Shown here piece after piece: positions 1 through 7,920 of a stretch of DNA of 64,000 nt. The translations under genes and the position numbers were made by a program. Where the stretch lies: contig NZ_CP146963.1 in the NCBI RefSeq assembly GCF_037113525.1, positions 2,480,001-2,544,000 on the forward strand, given 5' to 3'. Numbering within the stretch: position 1 is the first letter of the stretch; each line of letters starts with the position of its first letter. Source of the stretch: Butyrivibrio fibrisolvens. GTDB lineage: Bacteria; Bacillota; Clostridia; Lachnospirales; Lachnospiraceae. A model generated the notes under the pieces. It saw only the letters and a program-made list of their open reading frames with translations, made no database searches and was not told the origin of the DNA.

Positions 1-50
1 ACGAAAGTTTAATCGTATAAAACTTCTGCAAATGTATAGTAGGAATTTTG

Positions 51-500
51 TCATCTTATTGAGACTGTCCAGTTATCGCCGTTCACAAGATACTGAAACT
101 CTGTAAGGTTAGGATTGTTAATGACTTCCAGAAGTTCTTCAAGATCATCAACTGTTTCATATTCTGACAGCTTATTTATATCTACCCATTCCATCTGGCC
201 TTCGTCAGATGAGGCAACTGTTCCTGAAAATTCGCTTGTCTTAAAAAGGAAGACTATATATCTGCCATCTTTGATCGGGAACTGTTTGATTCCTGCGAGT
301 TTGGGATTTTTTATATCAAGTCCAGTCTCTTCTTTCATCTCGCAAATCACCGCATCAACGAAAGATTCACCAGGTTCAACGTGGCCACCCGGAAGTGTAT
401 AGCCTTTCCAATCTTCTTTAACTCTATTCTGTAGCAGTACTTTGTCTCCGTCTATAATCAGACAAAGTACTGTTAATTCGGTCATTTCTGTTCTACTCAT
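51..500 (-). CDS. NUDIX hydrolase, 8-oxo-dGTP diphosphatase-like
   Basis: A 149-residue single-domain NUDIX protein of the MutT type, expected to hydrolyse an oxidised or otherwise unwanted nucleoside triphosphate in the cytoplasm. The Nudix box is visible (GGHVEPGESF through KEETGL), but the arginine that normally opens the REUXEE core is cysteine here (CEMKEE), so activity may be altered. The start is placed at 500 because GAGGG lies five bases upstream of that ATG. The frame is open for 25 more codons, to an ATG at 575 without a convincing ribosome site, and those codons look like the beginning of an acetyltransferase instead. It lies just downstream of a GNAT gene on the same strand. Substrate is unknown. 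Confidence 0.8.
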   Translation of the reverse strand: MSRTEMTELTVLCLIIDGDKVLLQNRVKEDWKGYTLPGGHVEPGESFVDAVICEMKEETGLDIKNPKLAGIKQFPIKDGRYIVFLFKTSEFSGTVASSDEGQMEWVDINKLSEYETVDDLEELLEVINNPNLTEFQYLVNGDNWTVSIR

Positions 501-575
501 ATTTCCCTCTTCTAATACAGTCCTCTTTAAAATGTCCCATACGTTTTTTCCATTTACTTTTTCTAACCTGACCAT
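501..575 (-). pseudogene. possible remnant of a GNAT N-terminus fused in frame to the NUDIX gene
   Basis: These 25 codons begin LEKVNGKNVWDILK, a pattern common at the start of spermidine-type GNAT acetyltransferases, then run directly into a typical NUDIX start. This is read from memory of the family, not from an alignment. It could also be an untranslated coincidence or a real N-terminal extension. Seven bases separate it from the upstream GNAT gene, so a deletion between two tandem acetyltransferases is a simple explanation. Confidence 0.3.
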
Positions 576-581
576 AGCTTA

Positions 582-1013
582 TTACTCATTATTCTCAAGC
601 AAGCACTTGGTATAGTAGTGTCTTTTTCCTGTATAGGGATACTCTTCAAGGGCAAAAACTTCCTTGTATCCCATTTTGATATAAAAACTTGGTGCCTGAA
701 AAGAGAATGTATCTACGAAGGCGTATTTGCAGCCTCTTTTCCTTGCTTCAGATTCGGCTGCTTCTAACATCTTACTACCGATTCCCTGGCCTCTTAAGCT
801 TTCGTCTACAAAGAAGTAGTGAATACAGAGCCAGTTTCCGAAGGTTTCTCCGGTGAGTCCTGCGAACTTTTGACCATTATCTTCTAAATAAACTCCTAGT
901 GGCACGTTCTCTGATTTTTCGCGATTGCTTAAATTGTACTTCTTAAGCATTTCAAATAGTTCTTGTATGTCCTGTTCATTGCCATCAGAGGTTATTCTAA
1001 AACTAGTATTCAA
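582..1013 (-). CDS. GNAT family N-acetyltransferase
   Basis: A 143-residue acetyltransferase of the GNAT fold. The acetyl-CoA binding motif A is clear (LRGQGIGSKMLEAAESEA, with the RGQGIG pyrophosphate loop), followed by the beta5/alpha4 region APSFYIKMGY that closes the fold. A catalytic tyrosine is plausible in that last segment. The family transfers acetyl groups from acetyl-CoA to amines on antibiotics, polyamines, peptides or proteins; nothing here fixes the substrate. It precedes the NUDIX gene by a few bases on the same strand, so the two are probably co-transcribed. Several other small GNAT genes lie between 13.8 and 21.6 kb. Confidence 0.85.
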   Translation of the reverse strand: MNTSFRITSDGNEQDIQELFEMLKKYNLSNREKSENVPLGVYLEDNGQKFAGLTGETFGNWLCIHYFFVDESLRGQGIGSKMLEAAESEARKRGCKYAFVDTFSFQAPSFYIKMGYKEVFALEEYPYTGKRHYYTKCLLENNE

Positions 1014-1054
1014 ATCTATTTCTCCTTATTTATACGTTCTTCCATTATACGAAC

Positions 1055-1091
1055 AAAAGAGCTTCAAGTACAAGGATTGAAGCTCTTTTTT
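1055..1091. terminator. bidirectional hairpin terminator
   Basis: An inverted repeat GAGCTTCAA/TTGAAGCTC is followed by T6 on the plus strand and a shorter T run on the minus strand. It lies between the GNAT gene and the lipoprotein gene, so it may also act as a second stop for the lipoprotein transcript. Confidence 0.6.
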
Positions 1092-1217
1092 CATATTTCT
1101 TTAATGTATATGTTTTCGCAACTTTGAATCAAGTAAGAGAACTCTTTTGGGATAAAACACCTTGAAGTCTGTCTGGGTCTGCCTTCCAATCTGTTTTTGA
1201 TATTTTAACGCAACATC

Positions 1218-1258
1218 AAAAAAGGTGCAAACTATTTAATTAGTCCACACCTTTTTTT
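1218..1258 (-). terminator. terminator downstream of the lipoprotein gene
   Basis: AAGGTG and CACCTT arms with a second inner ACT/AGT pairing are followed on the minus strand by six T residues. It sits about 30 bases after the lipoprotein stop codon. Confidence 0.65.
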
Positions 1259-1289
1259 ATAACGCTATGTTAATTGAAAATTTTATACC

Positions 1290-2096
1290 TTATGACCAAA
1301 TTCCTATCTGAACCAGATATCCGTTTTGAATCTTGAAGCTAAGGCCAAGTCCTGAGCCGATGAGATTAGAAATTTTATTACCGAATTCCTCTTTGCTCAC
1401 AACGGTTGGATCTTCCTCGCCACCGCCAAAGAGGAACCTTGTCTGATCGTTTATCTTCAAAGTATATGTTCCCATACCAATCTCAACCGTGTTCCAGTTT
1501 GTATCAAACTGATATATTGCAGCTTCAAGGACTACTGTATCTCCTTTAACTTCAATACTTTTTATATAATGTGGCTGATCCGGAGTCATAAAGTCAGCAT
1601 TATACGTTCCATCGGGAAGAGTTGAAGCTGATGCTGTATCTTTTTTCTCTTCTGCAGGAGGTGTTGTGGTCTGAGAATCGTCTTTCTTCTCATCTTTAGT
1701 TGCAGAATTATCTGCCTTGTCTGCATTACTTGTTGAAGCTTCACTTGATGCATCAGTTGTCTTGTCTGTGGATGAATCTGAAGATTTGTCTGTGTCTGCT
1801 GAAGACTTATCTTCGCTTGCGTCATCTACGCTGCCATCTTTTGATGAATCTCCTGTACCAGCTTCATCATTGGCTATATCTGATGCGTCGTTTGATGCTA
1901 TATCAGAAGTATTATCATCTGCCATCTCATCATCTGCAGGAATGTCTGTTTCAGATCCAGTTTCCATTCCAGCGTCAGTTCCCTGAGCTTCTTCAGATGT
2001 CTGCAGTGTTACACTGCTATCGTTTTCACTACCATTTGAGCCGCATCCTGTTAGTAGCATAGTAAGGATGAGCATTGCTACTACTTTTTTCTTCAT
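1290..2096 (-). CDS. lipoprotein with long Ser/Asp/Ala-rich linker
   Basis: A 268-residue secreted lipoprotein. The start MKKKVVAMLILTMLLTGCG is a type II signal peptide with lipobox LLTGC, so the mature protein should begin at Cys18 and be anchored to the outer face of the membrane. Residues about 25-155 are low-complexity (Ser, Asp, Ala, Thr, Lys) and probably an extended spacer through the cell wall. A compact C-terminal domain of about 110 residues (from DGTYNADFMTPDQ) has no family I can name. Terminators lie on both sides, so it is likely a single-gene unit. The function of the globular part is unknown. Confidence 0.75.
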   Translation of the reverse strand: MKKKVVAMLILTMLLTGCGSNGSENDSSVTLQTSEEAQGTDAGMETGSETDIPADDEMADDNTSDIASNDASDIANDEAGTGDSSKDGSVDDASEDKSSADTDKSSDSSTDKTTDASSEASTSNADKADNSATKDEKKDDSQTTTPPAEEKKDTASASTLPDGTYNADFMTPDQPHYIKSIEVKGDTVVLEAAIYQFDTNWNTVEIGMGTYTLKINDQTRFLFGGGEEDPTVVSKEEFGNKISNLIGSGLGLSFKIQNGYLVQIGIWS

Positions 2097-2160
2097 ACCG
2101 TTTTCCTTTCGAACTTCAATTGCCGTTTCCCCAATATTAGTGGCAATATTCGACTATTAT

Positions 2161-2196
2161 AATAAAGCTCCGCCTGAGTAGCAAGCGAAGCTTTAT
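2161..2196 (-). terminator. terminator of the DUF4869/ATPase pair
   Basis: AATAAAGC arms with an inner CGC/GCG pairing lie 25 bases after the ATPase stop on the minus strand; the distal arm ends in TTTATTATA. Confidence 0.55.
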
Positions 2197-2218
2197 AATT
2201 ATATCCTTTTATATATTT

Positions 2219-3193
2219 TTAAGTTTGATCATGAATATCAACCTGAGCCGGAATTGAAGAGAGAATCTGACTTAATACCTTACCATCCAAATAGGCCGGA
2301 TTCAATTTATTCTTAGTATATTTGAGATAAGAATCACTACTCTTTTCTACCAGCAAAGATGTAAAGAACCGTTCCCAGCTAAAATACTTTTCACCATCTA
2401 TATAATCTTCAGGATTTTGTAAAATGCGTCTTACCTCTGCATCATTTAAAACATCTGAATCAAGAATGATCCATTCAAAAGATTCTGGTAAATACAAACT
2501 TATTGATTCGTTTTTTTCAGCCAGATCAAAGACATTAGCCATTTGAGCCCCAAAAGCAGCACCATCAGCTATAATAAGGACATTTCCTTCAATTTCTCCA
2601 GATGAAAGCAGGTTAAAAATATTAGCTTTCCCCTTGGCTGAAATGCATTTTATTTTATCAGCGCTTACCGAGCTAAAAAAATCAAATCCTGAATTACTAT
2701 CTTCTGCAATCAATACATCAGGATGCACGATTGATTCAGGACTGTTTCCATAAATATGATACAACTCATGATAAACCGGCTCTAAGGAGTTATATTTACC
2801 AGAAGAATGAATTCCATATATTTCATTAACACTATATGGTAATGCATGAAGATTCTCTCTAGTAATTATCACAAAATAGTTAGTTGAATTTTTTACTGCA
2901 TTGGCAAAATCCAAAGATGAAACAAAACTATTGCCTTCATCAACAAATACTATACTGTTATTTATTAAGCTCAGCTGTTCCTGCCATGTATTACCTTCCA
3001 GCAGTCTGCAAAGAACGTCACAGCTAACTGTAATACCTGTATCAGTACCATTTAGGACATATTCTCTGATCATATCTGCCAGAGTAGTCTTTCCGGTAGC
3101 ACTGTCTCCCTTGATTACAGTTATATTTCTTTTTATATCTAATTCATATTTCAGATGAGCGCTTTGAACGATCAAATGATGACTTCCATGCAT
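2219..3193 (-). CDS. P-loop ATPase partner of DUF4869 protein
   Basis: A 324-residue cytoplasmic protein with an N-terminal nucleotide-binding domain. Walker A is GDSATGKTT at residues 29-37 and a Walker B-like strand ending in Asp85-Glu86 follows (SIVFVDEGNSF), a short spacing that suggests a small kinase- or ATPase-like P-loop fold. The C-terminal 150 residues (about 165-324) contain no domain I recognise. The gene starts two bases after the stop of the DUF4869 gene, and its ribosome site (GGGAGGT) overlaps the end of that gene, so the two proteins are translationally coupled and probably work together. Annotations calling such proteins translation factors look unfounded. Role unknown. Confidence 0.6.
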   Translation of the reverse strand: MHGSHHLIVQSAHLKYELDIKRNITVIKGDSATGKTTLADMIREYVLNGTDTGITVSCDVLCRLLEGNTWQEQLSLINNSIVFVDEGNSFVSSLDFANAVKNSTNYFVIITRENLHALPYSVNEIYGIHSSGKYNSLEPVYHELYHIYGNSPESIVHPDVLIAEDSNSGFDFFSSVSADKIKCISAKGKANIFNLLSSGEIEGNVLIIADGAAFGAQMANVFDLAEKNESISLYLPESFEWIILDSDVLNDAEVRRILQNPEDYIDGEKYFSWERFFTSLLVEKSSDSYLKYTKNKLNPAYLDGKVLSQILSSIPAQVDIHDQT

Positions 3194-3195
3194 CT

Positions 3196-3633
3196 TTATA
3201 CGTACCTCCCGGCAATAGGAATAAGATCCTTCATGTTTGTTACGATTACATCATCATTTAGAATTCGTACTTCAAATGGTTCATCTTTGAATTTCATAAT
3301 GTGTCGAAGATTGATTGTCACATCCTTATCCTTTGCAATCTCTAATAGCCAGTGAGCACAATTATCGCCGCAATTTGAAGCGTTAAACACTTTATCCGGT
3401 ACCTTATCTATCAATATAAGTGTTTTAACACCACCAGATAGATTGATTGGTGCGATAACTCCTAATACCGGGCTGTCAATAGCGCCGGTTCCCAGCACTG
3501 TTGAACTGTCGACATCTTTTATCATATCTGCAACTCTGGGTTCTGTAATCCAATCTTTTTCATAATTGAATTTAAAATATGCTGATGTATTGTAAATTGC
3601 CTCCGGCATATCTCCATAAAAAATATTTAACAT
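3196..3633 (-). CDS. DUF4869 family protein
   Basis: A 145-residue protein matching the DUF4869 family as I remember it: the opening MLNIFYGDMPEAIYN, the central STVLGTGAIDSPVLG and the later NASNCGDNCAHWLLEIA are the recognisable blocks. The start at 3633 is chosen because AGGAG lies seven bases upstream; an ATG eleven codons earlier has no such site. There is no signal peptide or membrane segment. The family has no assigned function, but a conserved Cys-Gly-Asp-Asn-Cys segment suggests a metal or catalytic site. It is the first gene of a two-gene unit with the downstream P-loop ATPase. Confidence 0.7.
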   Translation of the reverse strand: MLNIFYGDMPEAIYNTSAYFKFNYEKDWITEPRVADMIKDVDSSTVLGTGAIDSPVLGVIAPINLSGGVKTLILIDKVPDKVFNASNCGDNCAHWLLEIAKDKDVTINLRHIMKFKDEPFEVRILNDDVIVTNMKDLIPIAGRYV

Positions 3634-3667
3634 GTTTTTTCTCCTGCTATCATAGGTTTTATGCACG

Positions 3668-3712
3668 AAAAAAGCATCTTGCCTTAATTCTATATGACAT
3701 GAATGCTTTTTA
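3668..3712. terminator. possible bidirectional terminator upstream of DUF4869
   Basis: AAAAAAGCAT and ATGCTTTTTA arms enclose a 25-base loop and give T runs in both directions. It could insulate the DUF4869 unit from the upstream APH-like gene. Confidence 0.4.
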
Positions 3713-3798
3713 CAACCTATGCCTTTCTGGCAAGCTATATTTGAGCTTGCATCATTCTGATTTTATAGCGTTCCTCAACATCATTTTTGACTAACCGC

Positions 3799-3836
3799 AA
3801 TAAAACCTCTACAATATTGAAAAATCAGGTTTTATT
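3799..3836 (-). terminator. terminator of the APH-like gene
   Basis: A ten-base inverted repeat AATAAAACCT/AGGTTTTATT lies 17 bases after the stop codon of the phosphotransferase gene; the T run is inside the distal arm. Confidence 0.5.
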
Positions 3837-3852
3837 CAATGTAATAATCTAA

Positions 3853-4743
3853 CTATTTCCAGCCATTTATTTCTTCTGCCAATTCCCTGGCGTGTTCATA
3901 GTACCAGTGATCCTCGTCTTCATCCGCTTCTACAAATTCTACATATTCATTAAGCACAGCCAGCTTAATATCCCTAATATACTGCTCATGATCAGGCTTA
4001 TCATTAAGACTTTCATACACGCCTTCTACAAAGAGTTTTTTCTGCGCATCATTCATATAAAACGGGAACGTTGCTCTATCTTCAGTGGCATGAGCGATGA
4101 ACCTTGCGATATCGAGAGAATACGGCATCACGCCGCCAAAGCCCCAGTCAATAATGTAGACTGTTCCTTCTTTTACCACGGCATTAAACTCCATAAAATC
4201 ACCGTTAGACAACGTTCTGGGACAAGTCTTCTGACGTTCAAGGAAAAGAGCATATGCCTTTCCAATAACAAGATCGCCCTTAATAAAAGCATATCTTCTG
4301 CCAATCCTCTCCATATAAACATCAAAGCGCTTGGTATCAGATGAATTCCAGCAACTATTCTGTATCTCAGACAAGCTATCAGCAGCTGCTATAGCCAGCG
4401 CATCTGTCACATTTCTAAGATCTTCACCTTCGATGTTCTCTATAACAATCCAAATATCTTCTCCGTCTATGTGGCTACCATAAAACTCAGGGACGTTAAA
4501 ACCGTGTCCACTTAAGTACTTTTCATAATTAGTAGCTTCACGCTCTGAAGTTTTCTTAAGGATCAGTTCCTTTGATGTAGTTGTTATCTTGTAAACGTCA
4601 TATTCCCTGTAATCATCCTCTTCATCGGAATAGCGCTCGCAGATTCTGGTGATCTTCTTTATATCTTCAGACGCTAGTACCTTCTTGGCAATATCGTCTA
4701 TCTTTATGTCAGTATTTTCGATTTCGTATCTTCCAAGCTGCAT
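3853..4743 (-). CDS. aminoglycoside phosphotransferase (APH/choline kinase) family protein
   Basis: A 296-residue protein kinase-like fold of the APH family. The N-lobe lysine is probably in ELILKKTSE and the catalytic loop is NGDFMEFN, in which the usual His of the HGD motif is Asn but the catalytic Asp and the metal-binding Asn four residues on are kept. The metal-binding DxG/DFG equivalent is IIDWGFGG. Members phosphorylate aminoglycosides, macrolides, homoserine, choline or sugars with ATP or GTP. A resistance role fits the neighbourhood (efflux pumps, GNATs, ABC-F) but is inference only. It stands alone between two terminators. Confidence 0.75.
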   Translation of the reverse strand: MQLGRYEIENTDIKIDDIAKKVLASEDIKKITRICERYSDEEDDYREYDVYKITTTSKELILKKTSEREATNYEKYLSGHGFNVPEFYGSHIDGEDIWIVIENIEGEDLRNVTDALAIAAADSLSEIQNSCWNSSDTKRFDVYMERIGRRYAFIKGDLVIGKAYALFLERQKTCPRTLSNGDFMEFNAVVKEGTVYIIDWGFGGVMPYSLDIARFIAHATEDRATFPFYMNDAQKKLFVEGVYESLNDKPDHEQYIRDIKLAVLNEYVEFVEADEDEDHWYYEHARELAEEINGWK

Positions 4744-4781
4744 TTCTTTTATTCCCTGTCATTATTTGTACGTCAATTCAT

Positions 4782-4830
4782 AAAAAGCTCCTAATGCCAA
4801 GTATCTTCGTACCAGACATCAGGAGCTTTA
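4782..4830 (-). terminator. terminator of the Rpn-type gene
   Basis: AAAGCTCCT and AGGAGCTTT arms with inner ATG/CAT pairing, followed on the minus strand by TTTTTATG, 37 bases after the Rpn-type stop codon. Confidence 0.75.
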
Positions 4831-4866
4831 AATCCAAAAATATAATTCAAATTTATGAATTGCCTA

Positions 4867-5868
4867 TTAAGACTTATCATTTTTGAGTTTTTTCAGCTCT
4901 TTTTGAAGTGCCTCAATTTCTTCAGCCATCTGTTTTCGTACTTCTTCGCCTAGTTTTATCTCCTCGGCCATCTGCTGGCGCATTTCTTCGCCTTGTTTCA
5001 AGCCCCTGGCTTCGCCCTCAATGAGGCCCTCTTCCTTACCTTCACGAAAAACCCTAAACTCCGGCAAATCCAATACCTTACCACCCATAATTCCACCTAC
5101 CTTTTCCTGAACCTTATCATGTTTCATGGATAGTTTGTAAACAACTTTATGTGTTAATCTTATGATAGCATTGTGCGACAGCGCTGACAACTTGCCATTA
5201 TCAAGTTCCTCATCCAGCCTGTCGATGATACAACGAAACTCTTCCGCAAGTGCCTCCGTCTTATCCTCATCCATATTAATCTTCTTAAGCTGCCTCTCAT
5301 AGTTGAAAATATAAAACGGAATCATAAGATACAACCGATTCTCAAACAGATGATCTATGGTAAAATCAGACATTTTCATGATCGTAACATCATAAGATAT
5401 CTCACCCTTCGGCGTCTGAATGATAACCTCCGCTCTGCCTGGCGCCTTATTTGACTTTCGTAAAAGAAGCAGTCCGGTATACGGAAACTTTACCCTCAGA
5501 ACAGTACCTTCTGTCTCACTTTCATCAATCGCAATCTGGGAATCGTACTCAAACAACCTTACCAGAATAGAATTGTCAAAAGAACTGCTTTCACACTCGA
5601 TATGGTAGATCTTGCTGACACCATTCTGAGTTATCTTGAAATGAGAATCAGTAATCCTCTTCTCATCAGACTGATCCTCATGTTCAATGAAGTGTTCGTT
5701 CCTAAGACGCGTTATTTGTGCGCTGTTATCATAATTCTCATTGTAAAAATAGTTCACAAAGGGAATCACAATATCATCGCACTCCGTCTCCATAGTCCTG
5801 AACGCATCATCGTACGAAAAGTCCGAGAAAATCGGCGCGTCCTTTTTAGTTTGCTTGTCATTTTGCAT
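4867..5868 (-). CDS. Rpn/PDDEXK-family nuclease-transposase-like protein
   Basis: A 333-residue protein of the Rpn (YhgA-like, recombination-promoting nuclease) group. The PD-(D/E)XK core is visible in the first third: an aspartate-containing strand (DSHFKITQNG) leads into YHIECESSSF, the E-x-E/Q-type active-site strand. The C-terminus (about 275-333) is a charged EGKEEG/MAEEI repeat predicted to be helical or coiled-coil, a hallmark of Rpn proteins whose copy number varies. The start at 5868 is the second of two close ATGs and is nine bases from AGGAGG. Rpn proteins act on DNA in recombination and some act in phage defence. It stands alone; active or not cannot be judged. Confidence 0.75.
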   Translation of the reverse strand: MQNDKQTKKDAPIFSDFSYDDAFRTMETECDDIVIPFVNYFYNENYDNSAQITRLRNEHFIEHEDQSDEKRITDSHFKITQNGVSKIYHIECESSSFDNSILVRLFEYDSQIAIDESETEGTVLRVKFPYTGLLLLRKSNKAPGRAEVIIQTPKGEISYDVTIMKMSDFTIDHLFENRLYLMIPFYIFNYERQLKKINMDEDKTEALAEEFRCIIDRLDEELDNGKLSALSHNAIIRLTHKVVYKLSMKHDKVQEKVGGIMGGKVLDLPEFRVFREGKEEGLIEGEARGLKQGEEMRQQMAEEIKLGEEVRKQMAEEIEALQKELKKLKNDKS

Positions 5869-5874
5869 ACACAT

Positions 5875-6172
5875 ATGCCTCCTACAAATAATAATCCTTC
5901 CATCGTTGAAATCGGCATATGCAAGAACTGCTAAGCCTCTCCAGATTGGAAAAAGAACTGTGATAGAAATTCACAGCTTCGTAAGAATAGCATATTGGCA
6001 TGCAAAATTCAAGACAGATATACGTACGTTTCAATTACTCCCAATCCAAACAAAGAGAACTCTGAATACGACAGTTCATCAGAATCCAAAGACTCAGAAT
6101 AACTCAAAGCAACAACGCCGCTATCTATTATACTAGCGGCGTTATTTACTCAATAATCAAATAAAATCATTT
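5875..6172. other. intergenic stretch between the Rpn-type gene and prfH
   Basis: No gene was recognised in these 300 bases. The stretch holds the likely promoter of the Rpn-type gene and, at 6114-6143, the prfH hairpin. The open frames across it are short and have no ribosome sites. Confidence 0.5.
6114..6143 (-). terminator. hairpin after the rtcB-prfH operon
   Basis: A perfect ten-base inverted repeat AACGCCGCTA/TAGCGGCGTT with a ten-base loop lies 30 bases after prfH. The following T run is weak on both strands, so it may be a leaky terminator or an RNA 3'-end stabiliser. Confidence 0.5.
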
Positions 6173-6784
6173 TTACACTATTATTGTTTTTTTCAATAAA
6201 AACCTCTCTCCTTCATAAATCCTCACCGGATTCCCTCTCTGTATCTGTGCGTGCTTGGCCCAAGCCACAGCCTTCTGACTATCTCTACTTGCAATATTTG
6301 CATTCTTAAGGATTGCAGATAGCTTTCTAAGTGCATCCTGCTTGTTCATGTACTGGCTTCGTTCTTTGGTGGATGTTACGGTTATGCCGCTTGGCAGGTG
6401 TGTTATTCTAACTCCGGATTCAGTCTTGTTTACATGCTGACCGCCGGGGCCGCCGCTTCTATAGCTTTCGATAGTGATATCATCAGGGTTAATCTTCTCA
6501 TAGACTTCGTCTGCTTCAGGAATTATGCTTACGTCTACGAACCAGTTTTTCCTCTTATGACTGGGTCTGAATTTGCTCTTACAAATCCACTCCATTGTAC
6601 CCTGCAAATGAGACAGGTCCTGATCTGAAGAAAAAATAATTGAAGAGTAAATTTCTTCAGCTTCGCCCTTATTACATGTAATCTGCTGAATATCCGGATA
6701 CTCTTTTTGGAGGGCTCTGAATATACCACCTACGGCGGCTCTGCATTCAATAGGTCCCATACCTGAACTTATCTGCATTATCAT
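6173..6784 (-). CDS. prfH: peptide chain release factor H (ribosome rescue factor)
   Basis: A 203-residue release-factor-like protein lacking the codon-recognition domain of RF1/RF2. The peptidyl-hydrolase motif is intact: SGGPGGQHVNKTESGVRI contains GGQ. PrfH is known to recognise ribosomes cut in the decoding centre of 16S rRNA (colicin E3-type damage) and to release the stalled peptide so that a partner RtcB ligase can reseal the rRNA. The gene overlaps the rtcB stop codon by four bases (ATGA), with a GGAGGTGA ribosome site inside rtcB, so translation is coupled. Length and order fit the known rtcB-prfH operon. Confidence 0.9.
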   Translation of the reverse strand: MIMQISSGMGPIECRAAVGGIFRALQKEYPDIQQITCNKGEAEEIYSSIIFSSDQDLSHLQGTMEWICKSKFRPSHKRKNWFVDVSIIPEADEVYEKINPDDITIESYRSGGPGGQHVNKTESGVRITHLPSGITVTSTKERSQYMNKQDALRKLSAILKNANIASRDSQKAVAWAKHAQIQRGNPVRIYEGERFLLKKTIIV

Positions 6785-7920
6785 CGCTCATCACCTCCCT
6801 TGTAGTTATAGACGGGAGTCAGGATATTCGTGATATCCACAGAGTCTTTCACTGCTTCTTTGATATAGTCAATATTTCTGTAGGCAAAAGGGGCTTCGTC
6901 AAGAGTTTCTTTACTGATGCAGGTTGAGTATATGCCTTTCATAGTAGCTTTAAACTCTGAAACTGTGTGGGATTCAAGAACTTCTTTTCTTGATGAGATT
7001 CTGCCTGCTCCGTGAGGGGCTGAGTAGTTCCAGTCCTTATTGCCTTTCCCCTTACCTATGATCACTCCATCTTTCATATTGATAGGGATGATCACATCTT
7101 CGTTTTCACGAGCTGATATAGCTCCTTTTCTTAGTATTACTTCACCATGGCTATTGTCAATATAATTATGGATGCAGCTTTTTTCTTCAACAGGCTTCCA
7201 TTTCATAACCTTGCAGATCTCTTTGATCATGATCCTGCGATTAAGCTGGGCATATTCCTGAACGATACTGGCATCGTGAAGGTAATCTGACACGTTATCG
7301 CCTGTAAGGAATGAAAGCTCTATCGGAACATCATCTCTGCCCATTTTTCTTAGATGCTGATAGGCAAGCTTTGAATAATACTCTGCCACTTCTTTTCCAA
7401 GATGTCTGCTGCCGCTGTGGACAATTAGATAACTATCGCCATTTTCATCCACATCGATTTCTATAAAATGATTACCTCCTCCCAGAGTTCCAAGGCTTAA
7501 TAGCGCTTTATCTTTTCTAATATGTCTGGTGCAGATCAGTCTTTCAAAATCAAACTGACTAGCCATGTCATGGGCGTTGTCTCTTATTTTGAAGCCTGCA
7601 GGTACTTTGTCTCTAATGACTGCGTCAAGCTTCTGGTATTCTTTCCTTATCCTGCCAAGCTTGACCATGCTCATCCCGCAGCCAATGTCTATTCCAACAA
7701 GTGACGGATTCACTGCATCAGTTATTGTCATTGTAAGTCCTATGGGGCCAACCTTACCCGAGTGCACATCAGGCATGACGCAGATATTACTTCCTTTAGA
7801 TGCCTCATTATCTGCGATCATCTGAATCTGAGAAAGGGCGTACTGCTCAATGTTTTCGCCAGGTGTCTCTCCTATGCACATGATCCTGGCGGTTGCGTAT
7901 TTTCCGTTTATTTGTATCAA
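6781..7920 (-). CDS. rtcB: RtcB-family RNA ligase, PrfH-associated
   Basis: A 379-residue RtcB ligase that joins RNA 3'-phosphate (or cyclic phosphate) and 5'-OH ends using GTP and Mn2+. The metal-site blocks are present: MPDVHSGKVG, VGIDIGCGMS, LGGGNHFIEID and VHSGSRHLGK. The guanylylated histidine lies in SAPHGAGRIS near the C-terminus. The start is taken as TTG at 7920 because GGAGG is seven bases upstream and the protein then opens IQINGKYATA as RtcB proteins do; the frame is open further upstream to a GTG but that part overlaps a structured leader. With prfH it forms an rRNA repair and rescue pair. Not the archaeal tRNA-splicing type by context. Confidence 0.9.
   Translation of the reverse strand: MIQINGKYATARIMCIGETPGENIEQYALSQIQMIADNEASKGSNICVMPDVHSGKVGPIGLTMTITDAVNPSLVGIDIGCGMSMVKLGRIRKEYQKLDAVIRDKVPAGFKIRDNAHDMASQFDFERLICTRHIRKDKALLSLGTLGGGNHFIEIDVDENGDSYLIVHSGSRHLGKEVAEYYSKLAYQHLRKMGRDDVPIELSFLTGDNVSDYLHDASIVQEYAQLNRRIMIKEICKVMKWKPVEEKSCIHNYIDNSHGEVILRKGAISARENEDVIIPINMKDGVIIGKGKGNKDWNYSAPHGAGRISSRKEVLESHTVSEFKATMKGIYSTCISKETLDEAPFAYRNIDYIKEAVKDSVDITNILTPVYNYKGGDER

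Noticed and set aside
1717..1986. Ser/Leu-rich frames antisense to the lipoprotein
   Set aside because: They are reflections of the low-complexity linker codons of the real gene.
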